In this document: positions 28,542-38,866 of the stretch, piece by piece
Position numbering within the stretch: the stretch's first letter is position 1
Layout: each line of letters opens with the position of its first letter
Source of the DNA: Phytophthora colocasiae
Taxonomy: Eukaryota > Oomycota > Peronosporomycetes > Peronosporales > Peronosporaceae
NCBI GenBank assembly: GCA_018806915.1
Contig: JAGKQI010000061.1
Location: 744,001-808,000 of the forward strand
DNA length: 64,000 nt
Direction: 5' to 3'
Notes under the pieces: generated by a model
Seen by the model: the letters and a program-made list of their open reading frames with translations, nothing else
What the model was told of the DNA's origin: nothing
Database searches by the model: none
Program-made: the position numbers and the translations under genes

Positions 28542-29355
28542 ATGGCGGAGAAGACGAAGCAGCGGACGGTGACGGGCGTCTTCTTCTACGTGCCCAACCT
28601 CATTGGCTACACGCGCGTTCTACTGTCGCTCTACAGTCTGGCGGTGGCTCTTACGGACTACAAAGCCAGCGTCTTGTGCTATGCTTTGAGCTTCACCTGC
28701 GACTACTTTGACGGCTTCTTCGCGCGACTCTGCGACCAATGTAAGGCGCTGTACTACCTAGTAGGTAGAATTCTTTTTTTTTTTTTCATTGTACTAACCT
28801 ACTGATTTTATTGTATAGGTTCGTCCTTCGGAGCTGTACTGGATATGGTGACGGACCGCTGTTCTACCGCTGGTCTACTCGTGGTGCTCTCGCACTTGTA
28901 CCCTCAGTACATGGTAGTTTTCATGTACCTACTGATCCTGGACTTCTCCAGCCACTGGTACCACATGTACTCGAGCCGTGGCCACCACAAGCTCGTTCCT
29001 GCTGAGCGGAACTTCCTGCTGCGCTTCTACTACGGCTGCTACCCGTTCTTCGGTTTTTGCTGCGTTGGCACTGAGCTGTTCTACATTCTACTCTACGTGC
29101 TGCACTTCGACCCTACACTGTTGATCCCCTACATCAACATCCCAGTGATGCAGGTAAGTTATAGCTGTTGTACTCTTGTTACGGTGTTGCTGACTCCAGT
29201 GTCTTTTCGTCTTGTCGTGTGTCAATTGTCAGTTGTGCTACTACGTGTGTCTGCCTGCCTGTGTGTGCAAGAACTTGATCAACGTGGCTCAACTGTGCAG
29301 TGCAGCTCACTCCGTCGCAGCCGAGGATGTCGCACTGGCCAACAAGACCAAGTAG
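28542..29355 (+). CDS. PIS1: CDP-diacylglycerol-inositol 3-phosphatidyltransferase
   Basis: Makes phosphatidylinositol from CDP-diacylglycerol and inositol at the ER. Exons 28542-28740, 28819-29153 and 29233-29355 have clean GT-AG introns (about 218 residues). The CDP-alcohol phosphotransferase signature is complete across the first junction: CDYFDGFFARLCDQC then SSFGAVLDMVTDRC (D-x2-D-G-x2-A-R-x8-G-x3-D-x3-D). HWYHMYSSRGHHK after it is typical of eukaryotic PI synthases. Several hydrophobic helices are visible and the length matches the family. The start follows a good initiator-like motif. Confidence 0.92.
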
Positions 29356-29487
29356 AGAAGTAGATTCGCCACAAGAGACGCGAAAGAGATACGTTCACAA
29401 CCTAACTCTGCTGTCATGAGGACGTCACTGAGAGAAATATGAAGCAGAGATGCACCAAAAGCTATAGGATTACCCGCCTGTCAACAG

Positions 29488-30318
29488 CTATTCCTCACAT
29501 GAATACAGGATATCATAGTGTCCCGGTCGGTACAACAACGTGATCGACACTGGTTCGTGCTGCTCAGCTGGTGCACACACGTAATTCTGTAGATCCTCTC
29601 CAGGTCCAGCACTTCCATCCAGATACTCAATCTTCACTCCAACCTGTAGAGCTTCCGTCAAGGCTGCAATCTGAGGCTGATCACACTCCTTCCCCATTGG
29701 TTCCACCTGCAATCATCACCTTCATTAGTCCCTGCATCTCCCTCCCTACCAACTAAAACTCACCTCTGCAGCACAGAACTGAGCCACCGTTTGACCTGGA
29801 TACAGTCCGTCAATGAACGGTTGGAACGTCTCAGCGTTCTGCTTCATATACCCCGCAGTGAGCAGCCTCATGTACCATACAAGGTACTCTGATTCCCCTC
29901 CTTCCGTCTGGAAATCCTGTACCAATTCCTCATGGGAACGACTCTCCATCGCTGCTAAATAGTCCACGAATGTCTCCCAGAAGGCGTCAATAGCCACATC
30001 ACTGTATCCAATAGCCACCAGTTCGCTCTTGCTGTTGTGGATCTTCTGCTGGATGCGTCTACGTAGTTTTGCATTGTTGTCTTCCCCCCCTGCACCTGTA
30101 GAAGGCAGCAATTGCTCACACAGGGCGAAAATGAACCCTCGGAAGAAACAATTCCCGTCCCCTCGCACACGTCGCAGCGCCTCGTAGCGAGCACTCAGAG
30201 CCTCAATGCCGTGCATGAAGTTGGCATTGGCGTTGCCCACGTACTCGGCCTTGAGGCACAGCGGGGACATGCGGTCGGAGAGCAGAGGCCCTACCACCCA
30301 GTCCGGCGACTCCGTCAT
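29488..30318 (-). CDS. Otubain-type OTU deubiquitinase
   Basis: Cysteine protease that removes ubiquitin chains. Two exons (30318-29764 and 29706-29488; intron 57 bp) give about 257 residues. The N-terminal half carries the catalytic Asp-Cys in RVRGDGNCFFRGF (about residue 52), and the C-terminus carries the catalytic His in LYRPGHYDILY. AFWETFVDYLA and a long helical arm between them match otubain 1/2 (peptidase C65). It is tail to tail with PI synthase (133-bp gap). Confidence 0.9.
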
Positions 30319-30418
30319 TTTTGGATTTTACGATAGATGTAGAATGGGTTTTTAATTTTTATCTGGGTTTTATACATGACAAGCTTCAACTTCAGCTATA
30401 ACACCTGGGTGGTTGAAG

Positions 30419-33400
30419 CTAATTAACCCAATCGACTTCAAGTGGAGATCTGTCGTCTCGTTCAAGGATGATCTCGTCGAATTCGTGTGTGGGTAGAGAA
30501 AGAGACTTCTCAGTCGTAATATTTGAAGCCGATTGCTCAGTTTGAGCTCGTTCCTGCCATTCCTGGAAGCTCAAGCCGTTCCAGAGCAGTGGGTCGTCCA
30601 GAAGTTCCGGTTTCGCGTGGTCAATCAACTCGTGGATGCTGGTGAGCGGCCAGTCGAGTGCCTTGAGAAGACGATTCAAGCGGAGTACAGTATTCTTCAC
30701 CTGTTCGGCATTTACTGGTGCTTGAACTAGGCAAAATCTGTCTTTGAACTCGAGGAAATAGCACTCCAAGAGGCTGTGGATGTTCATCAGACACATCCCC
30801 ATCAGCTCACAGTCGACTTCTGTAGCTTCTTCCGGAACGTACTCACTCTTCATACTTGATGAGTGCAAAATACGTTCCAGTACAGCTTCGTACTTACGTT
30901 GACTTGTATCTGTTTCCGCTGTTCTACCAATACGAAAGCTTGCGATCCGATACGCCAAAGCTCGAAGAGGATTTCGCTGCTGCTTGGAAGGGTTAAATCC
31001 ACGTACATTCTCCAGTGGGAACTCCAACGCAGGACCGAGAAAATGGTTAAAGAAGACGAGATGCACTGCATCGAGCTCCGTTTCTCGGCTGAGATCGTTC
31101 TCATCTTGAAACAATCTCGCACAAGCACGACAAAGGATCACAACCTCAACAGGAAGTTCTTCAACTTGTGCAGCAATTCTGAAGAGCAGGTGATCGAGCT
31201 CCACGGGTAAAATATCCACCGTCAAGAGCTCAGAGACCCACGAAGCTCCAACTGCACGGCAGAAGCTAGCCAGAACCTTACTAGCTGTGCTGTTTTGGGT
31301 CAAAAAATCATCATGCTGGGAAGACACTGCGTCATCTGTAGCAGATTTCCCTTGGGAGTATTCCGTTGCCAGAAGTTGAAAGACAAATCGAGTCCCCTGT
31401 CTCTCACTTTCCAACAGCGGCAGCAGACTTCGCCACACAAAAGTTTGTAGTAATGTAGGATTGTACTTTGAGGAAGAACAGCTTTCCAGAACACACCTGG
31501 CTACCACTAGCTCGGGTTCCAATAGGATATCGGCCAGATCCATGAGCAGCACTGAGTATTCGTAGTCGTTTTGAGCAACTTGTTCCTGGAAAAGCTTCTG
31601 CTGTTGCTCCAACTTCCGCCGTCGCTTCTTCCGAGCCTTCCCGCAACAGCAGCAGCAGAATTCAATAGACAAACAATTGCCATTCGACAGCACAAGCCAC
31701 CCTGCTAGCAGGACCAGAAAAGTGGGGATATATCTCGTCTTCACCACCGAAACGAAATCTACAGTTGCAATGGCCTCATTTGGACTCTCTGGCTGGAATT
31801 TGATCGTGAACCTAGTTTCAATCTGCTGCTCACTTCCATTCTCGTGAATACGCCCCACCCACAGTGTAAACTCTGCAGTTTGTGTGTTACCAGCCAAAGA
31901 ACGGAATGACAGAGCTGATAATGCCGAATTGAGAACCACTTTCGTTCCAGTGACTTGGATATGTGAGGGATCGAACAATTGAGTAGCAATGTAAAACTGA
32001 AGCTCCTCGTCTCGACTGCTGGTCGAATTCCCATTTGTACTTCGATTCAACATACACGGACGTTCGTACGGGCATCCACTCATAACATCGTCGTCGGAGA
32101 TAGCGAACCCCAGTTCAAACGTGCCGTCTTCTGTTTCGAGGTTTACTTGGTACAAATCGTCCGAGTGGATACTGTCGGGGTCTTGAAACACAACAGGAGT
32201 CGGAACCGTCCCGCTACTTGAAACATTCGTCTTGAAAACGAACGGGGGGAGAATAACCACTGAATCTTTCACGTTCTCAACTTCCAACTGCACTCTACGT
32301 GGCTCCAGACCGTTGATGAACCTTGCGGCTGGTGATTTCTCATTGAAAATAACAGAGAAGTTGGTGGACAGTGTATTGAGCACCTGGTACTCGAAGAAGT
32401 CAACTCGAGATACTCTTTGACGAGCCATCGTGTTGAAATAATCCTGCTTGGGTGCGTAGAAAATCTGTCCAGAAGCGCTTTCAATGATGGTGTTGGGAGA
32501 GCTGATACGTGCTCCAACAAACGTCAGAGATACATTGGCAGTACTGTTCTCATTGTCGTGATACTGGAATAGAGACCCATACTGGGGGAGAACAGAGACT
32601 TTCAATCTTGTCTTGGAGTGGAAAAGCGCAGTAAGTGGGTCTAACAAACTCAACGTCACCAATTGAAGCGAATCTTCCTGGACACGAACGGTGGAGAGCA
32701 CATTTTGATTCTCTGGGGGCTTTTCCTTTCCACACAAAAGGAAAAACTTGATCACAGCCACAGAAGAAAACACAAGGGGGTCTCCATCGGACAACTGATA
32801 CCGTAGTTCATCAACTTCAAAAGTGTTCCCAGGAAATGTGCATTTGGTTTGCCCCCACCCGTGATAAATGTATCTCAAAGTCGTAGAATGAGTGGCATTC
32901 ACCAGTTCAGTACTATTGTGATGAATTCGACCATTTTCCGGGGATTCAGAGTCCGAACTTGTATTGCACTCGAACAGTTTACCAAACTTTGGCATTTTTA
33001 CGATCTTCAGTAGCTGGAAACTCGAAGTGTTGGTCATTTCGCTCGTGAAATCAAATCTGGACAGTAAATCGCTCGAACCTGATGCACCCGTTTGTGGTCC
33101 AGCAGCTTCTGGAGCTCCATCAATGTCTTCTCCTTCCAAATCCAATGTAACAGGAACTCCAATTTCAACAAAAACCTCCTCTTCGATCTGTTGAGGCCGC
33201 GGTGCATCGTTCACAGCGTCCACAAAAATGTCAATCCTGGCTGCCATACTTTTGTTCACCTCTCGTCCTACCAAACTCTCGGCAATACCAAAACTTACAG
33301 TTGCGTACGGCTCCAACCTCCGAGAGAAAGCCACAGGGTTGGGTAGAGGAAGATTCTCGTTGTTTTGGTCCGGTTCAGGTTGGAAGAAGATGCTACGCTG

Positions 33401-34942
33401 ATCCTTTAGTGGAAGTTCTCGGAACGCATCCAAGTTATCCATAGTCACTGGGATTTTACTGGGGAATAACAACAATCGTCCAAACTCTGGTAAGTCTCGC
33501 AGTTCCAAGCGTAAATCGTTGAAAACTCCATCCAGCAGCGTTAAATTCAACAAAACAAACGAATCCTCAGGTATCCGTGCAGTTTGTTGTAGCGATGGGA
33601 ACTGGCGGGATGGCAGCAACAATTGTCTGGAGATTGAAGCCACTTCTTCTTCCGATACGACGTGGCGGTATATGGCAAAGTGGAACAGATCAAAAGATGA
33701 GCCACCTGCACTTTGAAACAGGTTGGCTCTGGAGAATTTGACGCTCTCGTCACTTAAATTATGCTCTCGGTTCGTCACAATTGGCCCTTTCGCTTTCTGC
33801 CGCACCAAATTGACCAAATAATCCACAACTTGATCCCCATATTTCTCCTTGAAGTCTGCAAATTTACTGCGAAGATAAGCCAGAGGTGTGTCTTCATTCA
33901 GAGGAAGAAAAGTGATCCCCAAAATGCTCAACGACAGCGAATTATCACCGAAAATACGCATAGCTTTTGGTAGTTCTGGTCCTCTGATATTCTCGAGCTT
34001 CTGTTTCAGCATTACTCGAAGTCTCTCGGTCGCATTCATACTGGTATTTCCAAAAGGGGTGAATTGTCGAGCTGGAGCTAAATGTCTTCTTTGTCGTGGT
34101 GAAGTAACATTACGAGGACTATTTCCTAGATACAATCGATAACGGCCTTTGATGAGGTTATTGAGCACCTGAGTACTCGGTGGGTGTTGTTCATCATGTA
34201 CTACACAGTCCATCCGTTGCATTGTATCTGGATCAGTGTAACTCACGTAAAAGGAGGTTTTCCAATACCCTTTTTCACTCGGGTCCAACGTGACAGTGAT
34301 GTGTACAGCTTGACTTTTGTCCACTAGAAGTTGACATTTTGCCACGTTATTTACCGAGAAAAGTCGTTGTTCATAGCAGGCTTCGGCCTCTTTTCCATCT
34401 TCTTCGAGTACTGGAAGGAAGTAGATAAACGCCAGCACTTGGTGTTCATTCACATCCAATCGAAATCCAGAATCTGCACAATCGTCGTACTCGTTGGCGA
34501 TGGAGAAGAGTGTCATACTATGGTTCGTCTTTGGTTGAATTCGTACTACCAGCTCAATCGTCACTCCACCGCTATTCAATGAACTGTTCGTCACGGCTGC
34601 CGTTGAGAAGAATTCACGAGCTGAGACGGAGCTGATGGACGAGAGTTGAAGGCGTTTTGTATCGTTATTAGGAGCTTCAGCTAGATGAACGCCAAGTTGC
34701 CAGTAAGAAGAAGCTCTGTTTAAGCTGGTTACCAGCTCAGTGTCCGGTTGGAGAGCATCAAAAGGACAGGATTCGTCCGGAACTTGGTTCTTGATGGTAT
34801 TACCATTCTTGATAGAATTGTCGAAGGTGTAAAGACACATGGGCTGCCAAGAAGCTCGTTCGGAGAGGAAATTAGAGATCGTAAAGTCTTTCTCAATCCC
34901 AAGAACACCAGTCATACAGAGCAACAGAACCAGCAAATGCAT
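30419..34942 (-). CDS. 1507-aa secreted/type I membrane protein, oomycete-type
   Basis: Single-exon ORF with a signal peptide (MHLLVLLLCMTGVLG). The about 1100-residue lumenal or extracellular part has a LamG/concanavalin-like segment (about residues 35-290, with FYVSYTDPDTM). It is followed by at least three repeats of the form EDS-(10-15)-LxxLPxFGxLL (RIPEDSFVLLNLT, PKFGKLFEC, VRVQEDSLQLVTL, PQYGSLFQY), resembling CSPG/cadherin-like repeats. There are many N-glycosylation sequons. One membrane helix (TFLVLLAGWLVLSNG, about 1125) is followed by a Cys-rich, basic stop (CCCCCGKARKKRRRK) and a 350-residue cytoplasmic helical tail. The role is unknown; adhesion or surface sensing is a guess from the repeat type. 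Confidence 0.75.
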   Translation of the reverse strand: MHLLVLLLCMTGVLGIEKDFTISNFLSERASWQPMCLYTFDNSIKNGNTIKNQVPDESCPFDALQPDTELVTSLNRASSYWQLGVHLAEAPNNDTKRLQLSSISSVSAREFFSTAAVTNSSLNSGGVTIELVVRIQPKTNHSMTLFSIANEYDDCADSGFRLDVNEHQVLAFIYFLPVLEEDGKEAEACYEQRLFSVNNVAKCQLLVDKSQAVHITVTLDPSEKGYWKTSFYVSYTDPDTMQRMDCVVHDEQHPPSTQVLNNLIKGRYRLYLGNSPRNVTSPRQRRHLAPARQFTPFGNTSMNATERLRVMLKQKLENIRGPELPKAMRIFGDNSLSLSILGITFLPLNEDTPLAYLRSKFADFKEKYGDQVVDYLVNLVRQKAKGPIVTNREHNLSDESVKFSRANLFQSAGGSSFDLFHFAIYRHVVSEEEVASISRQLLLPSRQFPSLQQTARIPEDSFVLLNLTLLDGVFNDLRLELRDLPEFGRLLLFPSKIPVTMDNLDAFRELPLKDQRSIFFQPEPDQNNENLPLPNPVAFSRRLEPYATVSFGIAESLVGREVNKSMAARIDIFVDAVNDAPRPQQIEEEVFVEIGVPVTLDLEGEDIDGAPEAAGPQTGASGSSDLLSRFDFTSEMTNTSSFQLLKIVKMPKFGKLFECNTSSDSESPENGRIHHNSTELVNATHSTTLRYIYHGWGQTKCTFPGNTFEVDELRYQLSDGDPLVFSSVAVIKFFLLCGKEKPPENQNVLSTVRVQEDSLQLVTLSLLDPLTALFHSKTRLKVSVLPQYGSLFQYHDNENSTANVSLTFVGARISSPNTIIESASGQIFYAPKQDYFNTMARQRVSRVDFFEYQVLNTLSTNFSVIFNEKSPAARFINGLEPRRVQLEVENVKDSVVILPPFVFKTNVSSSGTVPTPVVFQDPDSIHSDDLYQVNLETEDGTFELGFAISDDDVMSGCPYERPCMLNRSTNGNSTSSRDEELQFYIATQLFDPSHIQVTGTKVVLNSALSALSFRSLAGNTQTAEFTLWVGRIHENGSEQQIETRFTIKFQPESPNEAIATVDFVSVVKTRYIPTFLVLLAGWLVLSNGNCLSIEFCCCCCGKARKKRRRKLEQQQKLFQEQVAQNDYEYSVLLMDLADILLEPELVVARCVLESCSSSKYNPTLLQTFVWRSLLPLLESERQGTRFVFQLLATEYSQGKSATDDAVSSQHDDFLTQNSTASKVLASFCRAVGASWVSELLTVDILPVELDHLLFRIAAQVEELPVEVVILCRACARLFQDENDLSRETELDAVHLVFFNHFLGPALEFPLENVRGFNPSKQQRNPLRALAYRIASFRIGRTAETDTSQRKYEAVLERILHSSSMKSEYVPEEATEVDCELMGMCLMNIHSLLECYFLEFKDRFCLVQAPVNAEQVKNTVLRLNRLLKALDWPLTSIHELIDHAKPELLDDPLLWNGLSFQEWQERAQTEQSASNITTEKSLSLPTHEFDEIILERDDRSPLEVDWVN

Positions 34943-35710
34943 CGTTTTAGTTGATTCTTCCTATTTCTTATTTTTTTTTCAATGGTAACAAAGTGTCAAG
35001 TATTCAAAAGAGAGGATCCTTGAGTTGCAACAATAACTGTTAGATGCCTGCAACACCAACATGCATAGGTGTTCCTGGCCACCGAGATGACTTCACGAAC
35101 TTGTAACGATAAAATATCGAAGTTACCTGTTGCATTTTCAAGATAATCTCTACATCAACCAGAAACCATTGCCTACGAGCGAAACTCTAGAGTTCAAACC
35201 CGACATCACAATACCAAACGTTCTTGTCCATTCAAACTTAATTGCTTCCTGCAACGGTCGACTCGGTGCAGCAGACGATGCCTGTTCAGCACCGAGATGA
35301 ACACTGGAAAGGCTCTAGATATCGCTGCAAGATCATTGAACGCTTCGAACTCAGGTCGGTAACGGACGCCTTATCAAGCATCAAGCCTTGATTCAACGCA
35401 GTCTTTAGTGTTTAGTTCCTTCTTGGTCTATGGAGTCAATTGTCTGCGTACGTTCGGCTGGGATTTTGTCCTCTTTCAGAGCAGTTCTCCTTTCCACGGA
35501 TCACTCGAGTCTCTGCCTGCAAAGGTGCCAGCCAAACGTATAGTGCATCGCCGTTCGTGTTCCATCACGAATTACGTTACTTGCGTTGCTGATTTCTCTC
35601 AACCGCTCGACTTCGCAGGAAACGAATGGCATCGTTTCGATCTTCAGCTACAAGCTGCACCCTTCGAGACTCGCTGCTCACTTCCCAATCCACCAAACAC
35701 CAGCTCAAAG
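34943..35710. other. 768-bp intergenic region between divergent genes
   Basis: It would hold promoters of the 1507-aa gene (minus) and the gene at 35711 (plus). The plus-strand frame is open from 35408 but has no ATG before 35711. No repeat or RNA gene was recognised. Confidence 0.4.
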
Positions 35711-36184
35711 ATGTCTCCAGCACGAACTTTCAGTCTCTACGAACGCGATGAGAATTCGTCCATTCTCGCTGCCGGTCAAGATGAAATCGATCTCGTTGAT
35801 GACTGGAATGAGCAGAACAAGCGTTCTTGGAGGAATTCATGTCCGGATAGAAGGTCTTTCACTGCCAATTCACGCTGGAGCTCACGGTTGTCATCGCTAT
35901 CGTCCAGTATGATCGAAGCTGGCACCGCTTTAACTTCAAAGGCCAAAGAACTTGGGGGTAAATCCACGCAACAAGCCATTAACCAACTTCGGAAATCGAT
36001 CGTGGATATCTCATCCCTAACGAAAAGCTCTAAGAACCCCACTCAACACCGATTCAGTGAAGCTGACATCGACCTTTTCGGTACTGGGGACCAACCTGAG
36101 TGTGAAAAGTCTGGTGACGAGGAAGAAAACACGGACGAGAGCAAGAGACTTCACCCGTCCAAGTCGTGGACGCAAGGCTGTTGA
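35711..36184 (+). CDS. Small Ser-rich protein of unknown function
   Basis: 157 residues from MSPARTFSLYERDENSSI, the first ATG in a frame open since 35408. The middle is Ser/Arg-rich (SRWSSRLSSLSSSM), followed by an amphipathic stretch (QAINQLRKSIVDISSLTKSS) and an acidic C-terminus (GDEEENTDES). No domain was recognised. The next ORF (36290) is in another frame only about 105 bp downstream; the two might be exons of one gene, although I found no convincing splice pair. Confidence 0.5.
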   Translation: MSPARTFSLYERDENSSILAAGQDEIDLVDDWNEQNKRSWRNSCPDRRSFTANSRWSSRLSSLSSSMIEAGTALTSKAKELGGKSTQQAINQLRKSIVDISSLTKSSKNPTQHRFSEADIDLFGTGDQPECEKSGDEEENTDESKRLHPSKSWTQGC

Positions 36185-36289
36185 AGAAAGGAGAGAGAAA
36201 CGTTGTATATAAAACCACTGTGTTGTTGAATAGAAAAGAAGAGCGAAAGTCCGGTATTTGTTGTTTTCTTAAGAGAGAAAGAGCACTCA

Positions 36290-36594
36290 TGATTCAAGCG
36301 CTGCGCTGCATCTTGCAATCGATCAAAGACTTATCCAAGTGCAATTCGACGACGAAGACAGCTTCAAAGATGGAGAGTCCTTCGGTGAAGACACAGGAGG
36401 AAATCTGCTCTAGAGTTGGTGGCTACTGTACGAACAGATCCAAGTTGACCGAGTGGTTGAAAGCGTTCGAAGAGCGACACCTCATGCAGTTGGAAGAAAA
36501 GGACGTTGATGCTGTACACGATCAAGCGTCGATGGAACCAACACCACAAATGTCATCGTTAACGGTCTGGTTGACAAAGTTCGAGAGAAACTAA
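36290..36594 (+). CDS. Small helical protein of unknown function
   Basis: 101 residues from MIQALRCILQSIKDLSKC. It contains SKLTEWLKAFEERHLMQLEE and a similar second block SLTVWLTKFER at the C-terminus, suggesting a short internal repeat (LTxWLxxFE). A TATA-like GTATATAAAACC lies at about 36206-36217, some 75 bases upstream. It may be separate from, or continuous with, the preceding gene. Confidence 0.4.
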
Positions 36595-36664
36595 CGAACC
36601 TACTGCGTCGTAAAAGCAAAATCAAATAATCTGCACCAAACTGCATTCATTTGTCGGTGGTCGC

Positions 36665-37402
36665 TCAAACTTTTTTAAGTGCTTCGTCCGAAGAAGGACC
36701 CAATGAAGATGTCATTGTCGTCCAACGGAAACATTGGACGCTTTCCTGCGGCGCACCTGCCTCCAACGTACTGACCCGGCCGAACCCCACAGTCTCGGCA
36801 GGCTTTTTGGTATCACGAGCTTTTTGCGCTACCAACTCCTCCTCAACAGCTCGAAGTTTAGCCTCTAAAGTGTGAATGCGCTGTAGAGAAACCGGTTGTA
36901 GCTGAAACTGGTAGATCACCGTACAAGGCTTGCCAAGCACAGTAAAAGCTACCGACAGCTCCAGCTGTAACTCGTCATTTTCCAGTTCAAAAAGTTTGCG
37001 TGCGAATGAGTCACCTTCGTCGTAGTCACAATAACTAAAAATGCTCTGGAAAATCTATCAATTCATTCCATAGCAAGGTGTAAACATATAAAGTATTTGG
37101 TGACGTACGAGCAAGAATCTTACCTTGACATAGTCCTTCACTTCAAAGTTTGCAATCCTGTTCTTCCTCGAGACGTATTGATCCATAGCCAGATAACCCG
37201 TGCACCTAATATGATACGCCCCTGATCATGAGTTGCGTCTTCATCCCTTCAAATTCCAATTGTCAACTTACCATTCCTTCCGACTCTCATTTTCCTCTAG
37301 CAAAATATTCACTTTGCCTTCACTGTCTTCGGATATGACAAAACGGAACGTCCCAGTCCGGCTTTTGAAAGTTGTTTCACCACTTTTCATGGTCTTTGCC
37401 AT
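36665..37402 (-). CDS. Three-exon small protein, paralogue A
   Basis: Predicted exons 37402-37272, 37205-37124 and 37045-36665 (197 residues). The start MAKTMKSGETTFKSRTGTFR is followed by FVISEDSEGKVNILLEENES and, after intron 1, TGYLAMDQYVSRKNRIANFE. Exon 3 has LFELENDELQLELSVAF, IYQFQLQPVSLQRIHTLEAK (a short coiled coil) and a variable tail. Exon 2 is exactly 82 bp, intron 1 splits a Trp codon (phase 2) and intron 2 is phase 0, as in paralogues B and C. The family is not recognised. A WxGxYL-type beta-sheet module (antiparallel strands with D-x2-G turns) followed by a helix is what can be seen. Confidence 0.75.
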
Positions 37403-37655
37403 GCTGCTGAATTTCAATATTGAAATCACTTAAGTCAAGGCAGTTTTCATGTCCGCTGCTCGAGATTTCTTCGTAAATTGATGCAATTACCTCTGACGCG
37501 TTTTTTCTCAACAACATACTCAGGAATGATCTGTGTAACTCAATCACGAAATCCCTAAGAACTTTACAAGAATCGTTTTGTAGATGGAGTGAAAATGACC
37601 AGAGGCACGGTGGAAATACAATCGTGGTCATTTCTCAAAAGGAAGCTGCAGTAAC
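37403..37655. promoter_or_regulatory. Bidirectional promoter of paralogues A and B
   Basis: 253 bp separate the divergent starts. GGTCATTTCTCAAAAG at 37626-37641 matches the core of the oomycete initiator consensus (TCATTYYNCAW) 14 bases before the ATG of B. Much of this stretch is present inverted at about 39590-39720, upstream of paralogue C. Confidence 0.5.
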
Positions 37656-38377
37656 ATGGCGTCGACTAAGACCTTCAGTGGAGTGACAACCTTCAAGAAG
37701 TGGAAAGAATCGTTCCATTTTGCCATTTCCTCCGACAAAGAAGGAAAGCTGAATATTCTGCTAGAGGGAGAGAAGAGCAGGAAGCAATGGTAAGTTAGCG
37801 GATCTTCTATTCATAAGGGGTGAAATATTTAACTCATTTTTTCTACTGGTAGGTACACGGGATATCTGGGTATGAGTGAATACATCACGAACAGCAACGG
37901 CATTGCAAACAGTGGAGTGGAAGAATATAGCGATGTGAGTCTGCTAAGTTTATTTAGCGATTCGTACGGTGCTAACTCTTTATTGATCAGCTTTTCGACA
38001 AAATTCTTCAATACCCGGACGATAACTCGATCGATGATGACTCTAGTGACTCCAGTTCGGAAGACTCTGACGATGATGACGATGATGATGAGGATGATGA
38101 GGATGATGACTATTTCTCGGGGAAGGCCGTGCGAACCCTACGTACACTGGAAAACGGCAAGTTGCAGCTGGACCTATTGATCAAGTTTAAAGCTATAGCT
38201 GGCAAGTGGTGGACGGTGAACTACAATTTCCAGCTTGAGACCGTATCGCTGGAGCGTATTCGTGCTTTAGAGGCCAAAGTTCGAGCTTTGGAAGTGGATG
38301 CCAGCAAGCGCTCGCTGGGGGCCGCGGAAGAAAGTGACGGCGAAATGGTGGACGTCGTCTCGGATCTAGTGCATTGA
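37656..38377 (+). CDS. Three-exon small protein, paralogue B
   Basis: Exons 37656-37789, 37853-37934 and 37991-38377 (200 residues). It starts MASTKTFSGVTTFKKWKESF, then FAISSDKEGKLNILLEGEKS, TGYLGMSEYITNSNGIANSG, a highly acidic linker (a run of Asp/Glu/Ser encoded near 38030-38110, with GAT/GAC repeats), then LRTLENGKLQLDLLIKFKAI, WWTVNYNFQLETVSLERIRA and a short coiled coil. It shares intron positions and phases with A and C. No known domain or enzyme motif was seen. Confidence 0.78.
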
Positions 38378-38866
38378 AGGCTCAGGAAAACTCACAAGGG
38401 AAGTGACATCAGTTTTTCTTCAGTAGCCCTTGCATCCCAGGGTTAACTACGAATTTGAATGCATTTGGTCTTCCGAAGTTTCGGTCATGCATGCTTAAAA
38501 CAGGGCTGTGGTGTGAGGAGCTGTAAATCGATTTGGGAATTTGGAAAGTAAAAAGATGATAAATTGCTGGAATTTAAGGATCATGCCGTACCCACCGACT
38601 CGATGGGTATGACATGATCCCGACTCGTTTGTAAGGCTATCGGAGACGACCTCGCGTGACGGTGTGCAGCCCTAAGTAAGTACCAACGCAATGTAAGTAT
38701 CCGTTTTGTATTTCGACTCCCAACGCAATCGGGTATTGGTACTGGACTCATGAACGCAGTTTGGGTATTTTGCAAGCAATTTTTGCCGGTGGAAAGTCCA
38801 ATTTATGTTTTCCTATCCCTGCCACCGAGTCGCCCTGCCGGCGGGTGTTTGTCGGATTCGTCAATG
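38378..38866. other. Gap between convergent paralogues B and C, with a hairpin
   Basis: 489 bp. GGATCATG at 38579 pairs with CATGATCC ending near 38622, and TACCCA pairs with TGGGTA inside it, giving a strong stem-loop. CCAACGCAAT occurs twice (about 38682 and 38719). It may be a remnant of a small inverted-repeat element; no gene was recognised. Confidence 0.4.

Noticed and set aside
36166..36289. Extension of the 36290 gene upstream to 36166
   Set aside because: The extension would begin at GTG and overlap the preceding ORF; the first ATG is at 36290 and a TATA-like motif lies between.
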